Shown: positions 6,781 to 8,154 of the stretch, piece by piece | Numbering within the stretch: the first letter of the stretch is position 1 | Layout of the letters: each line of letters begins with the position of its first letter | Assembly: GCA_012960055.1 (NCBI GenBank) | Contig: DUCA01000016.1 | Location: 1-8,154, forward strand | Source of the DNA: Cycloclasticus sp. | Lineage (GTDB): Bacteria > Pseudomonadota > Gammaproteobacteria > Methylococcales > Cycloclasticaceae | Direction: 5' to 3' | Length of the DNA: 8,154 nucleotides | Notes under the pieces: generated by a model | What the model was told of the DNA's origin: nothing | The model's input: the letters and a program-made list of their open reading frames with translations, nothing else | Database searches by the model: none | Position numbers and translations under genes: made by a program

Positions 6781-8154
6781 CTATGTGGTTATGAGAGGTA
6801 GCTGAATAACGAAGTTTGCACCCTGAGGCTCAACTTTTTTAATGTGGATACTGCCGCCGTGTTCTTCAATTATTTTCTTAACAATGGCTAGTCCAAGCCC
6901 AGTGCCTTTGACTTTAGACGTTACGTAAGGTTCAAAAACATGATTAACCTCGGAATTATCTACCCCTAAGCCGTTATCAGCAATACAAATTTCAACTGAT
7001 TTAGACTCATTTAGCTGGCAGACGGAGATATTTATTTGTCCATTCTCGATGTCAGAGACCGCTTCTAGTGCGTTTTTTATAAGGTTTATAAGCACTTGTC
7101 GCAAGCGGATAGGGTCGGCAAGAATGTTTGGAAGGCCGCTTTCGATGTCCACGCTAAGTTGTTGAGTTTGAGCGTGGTATAACGTGGCAATATCCTCTAC
7201 AAGTTGGCCGATAGGCAGCAATTGCGGCACAAATTTGGGTGGCTTGGCGAAATCCGAGAAATCGTTCACCATGCTCTTCATTGCGGCGACTTGTTGCACG
7301 ATGGTCTCAGTGGATTTTTTTAATATCTTGTTGGCATCGTCATCTAATAAGCCATGCAATTTTCTCTGCAGTCGTTCGGCGGATAACTGAATAGGCGTCA
7401 GTGGGTTTTTAATTTCGTGCGCTAAGCGTTGTGCGACTTCGCTCCAAGCGGCATTACGTTGTGATTTGATGATAGGGGTAACATCATCAAAAATCAAAAC
7501 GTAGCCTGACAATGTTTGGTCGATGGCATACAAGGAGGAGCCCTTTAGCAACAGGGTTTTCTTTTGATTGTTGATGGGGTAAACCAATTCCTGTTGCCAT
7601 TCCTTGGTTTTCGTCGAGAAATGCTCAATTAACAGGCTGGTGAGGGACTCAAGGCCTGGGAAATTATTGGCAATTTCTTCAAGCGAAGAGCCGATGCAGC
7701 TGGTTAACGGTTGTTCAAGAAGGTGACTGGCGCCTTGGTTGGTTGTTCTGAGTCTTAACGATAAATCAAAGCTCAGCACCCCATTGGAGAGGTGGCTTAA
7801 CACGGTTTCAAGATAGGCGTGTTGGGATTCAGCGTCTTTTTGCGCGTTGCGTGCTTCAACTCGGGCGTTTGAAATGCGTGAAGTCATTTCGTTAAATGAG
7901 TTGACCAGAAACCCCAGTTCATCTTGCCGACCGACCCTTAATTTTTTTTCATAATTTCCTTCAGCAACGGCTTGGGTGCCTTTCACAAGTTGGCGAATAG
8001 GGGCGACCAATTCGCGCGCAAAGACAAAAGCAGCCCAACTAGCGCCGAGTAAGCTAAAGATTAAGACTAAGGACAGCGTTAATGTGAAGCTAAAACGCAA
8101 AGAATTGCGCAGGTAGTTGAATTCTTGATAAGCGGTATAAGCATCTTCCACCGA
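6781..8154 (-). CDS. ntrY: NtrY-type membrane sensor histidine kinase (5' end cut off by window)
   Basis: NtrY kinases are membrane sensors linked in various bacteria to nitrogen metabolism, redox or oxygen signals, and cell-envelope traits; they phosphorylate NtrX. The reading frame stays open to the right edge, so the start is outside the window: 457 C-terminal residues are present, while full-length NtrY proteins usually exceed 700. Numbering from the Val codon at 8149-8151, a transmembrane helix lies at about 21-45, a HAMP domain at about 46-98, and a degenerate PAS-like region at about 110-225. The HisKA motif RLAHEIKNP spans 242-250 with phospho-accepting His245; the Glu-x-x-Asn beside it suggests phosphatase activity as well. 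The ATPase domain shows the N box around Asn360, G1 DNGLG at 392-396, and G2 GTGLGLA at 416-422. The frame ends in TAG, 28 nt before ntrX. An internal GTG at the edge should not be taken as the start. What it senses cannot be told, because the N-terminal sensor region is missing. Confidence 0.94.
   Translation of the reverse strand, partial: SVEDAYTAYQEFNYLRNSLRFSFTLTLSLVLIFSLLGASWAAFVFARELVAPIRQLVKGTQAVAEGNYEKKLRVGRQDELGFLVNSFNEMTSRISNARVEARNAQKDAESQHAYLETVLSHLSNGVLSFDLSLRLRTTNQGASHLLEQPLTSCIGSSLEEIANNFPGLESLTSLLIEHFSTKTKEWQQELVYPINNQKKTLLLKGSSLYAIDQTLSGYVLIFDDVTPIIKSQRNAAWSEVAQRLAHEIKNPLTPIQLSAERLQRKLHGLLDDDANKILKKSTETIVQQVAAMKSMVNDFSDFAKPPKFVPQLLPIGQLVEDIATLYHAQTQQLSVDIESGLPNILADPIRLRQVLINLIKNALEAVSDIENGQINISVCQLNESKSVEICIADNGLGVDNSEVNHVFEPYVTSKVKGTGLGLAIVKKIIEEHGGSIHIKKVEPQGANFVIQLPLITT

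Noticed and set aside
8149..8151. GTG at the right edge as a start for a short sensor kinase
   Set aside because: The frame is open to the last base, and the protein would start just before a transmembrane helix and HAMP domain without its sensor region, so it is an edge truncation.

Overview
The window looks like a stretch of gammaproteobacterial chromosome. All seven genes lie on the minus strand, so the order of transcription runs from the right edge to the left: ntrY (5' end cut off) > ntrX > trkA > trkH > a TehB-like SAM methyltransferase > a rhodanese-domain protein > typA/bipA (3' end cut off). The TrkH, TrkA and TypA translations follow the E. coli proteins closely almost end to end. 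The base composition looks moderate (mid-40s % GC by eye). An ntrYX pair in front of trkAH is an order I associate with non-enteric gammaproteobacteria, and in E. coli trkA follows fmt-rsmB. I cannot name the genus; a Methylophaga/Cycloclasticus-like or other marine gammaproteobacterium would fit, but that is a guess.

Layout by coordinates: 6781-8154 NtrY-type sensor kinase (last TM, HAMP, PAS-like, HisKA and HATPase; N-terminal sensor outside the window); 5385-6752 NtrX-type response regulator (receiver, AAA+ and Fis-type HTH); 3972-5363 TrkA; 2518-3969 TrkH; 1939-2517 methyltransferase; 1497-1895 rhodanese; 1-1432 first 477 codons of TypA, starting at GTG. The gaps between genes are 28, 21, 2, 0, 43 and 63-64 nt. 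No stretch over 100 nt lacks a gene, and I see no tRNA, rRNA, IS element, CRISPR array, long repeat or convincing terminator. The packing suggests one transcription unit through at least the rhodanese gene, with typA either read through or driven by a promoter I could not identify with confidence.

How the genes may work together: NtrY and NtrX form a membrane sensor/regulator pair. TrkH is the K+-translocating pore subunit, and TrkA is its cytoplasmic nucleotide-binding gating subunit. The methyltransferase and rhodanese are plausible small-molecule or sulfur-handling enzymes whose substrates cannot be read from sequence. TypA is a ribosome-associated translational GTPase linked to stress and cold adaptation.

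The region is mostly conserved core genome and I found no clear new system. The points most worth a second look are: NtrX lacks the sigma54-contacting GAFTGA loop and one arginine finger; the second Rossmann fold of TrkA lacks the usual acidic NAD-ribose ligand; the methyltransferase-rhodanese pair is uncharacterised and its first gene starts directly at the trkH stop; and ntrX to the methyltransferase have almost no Shine-Dalgarno sequences.
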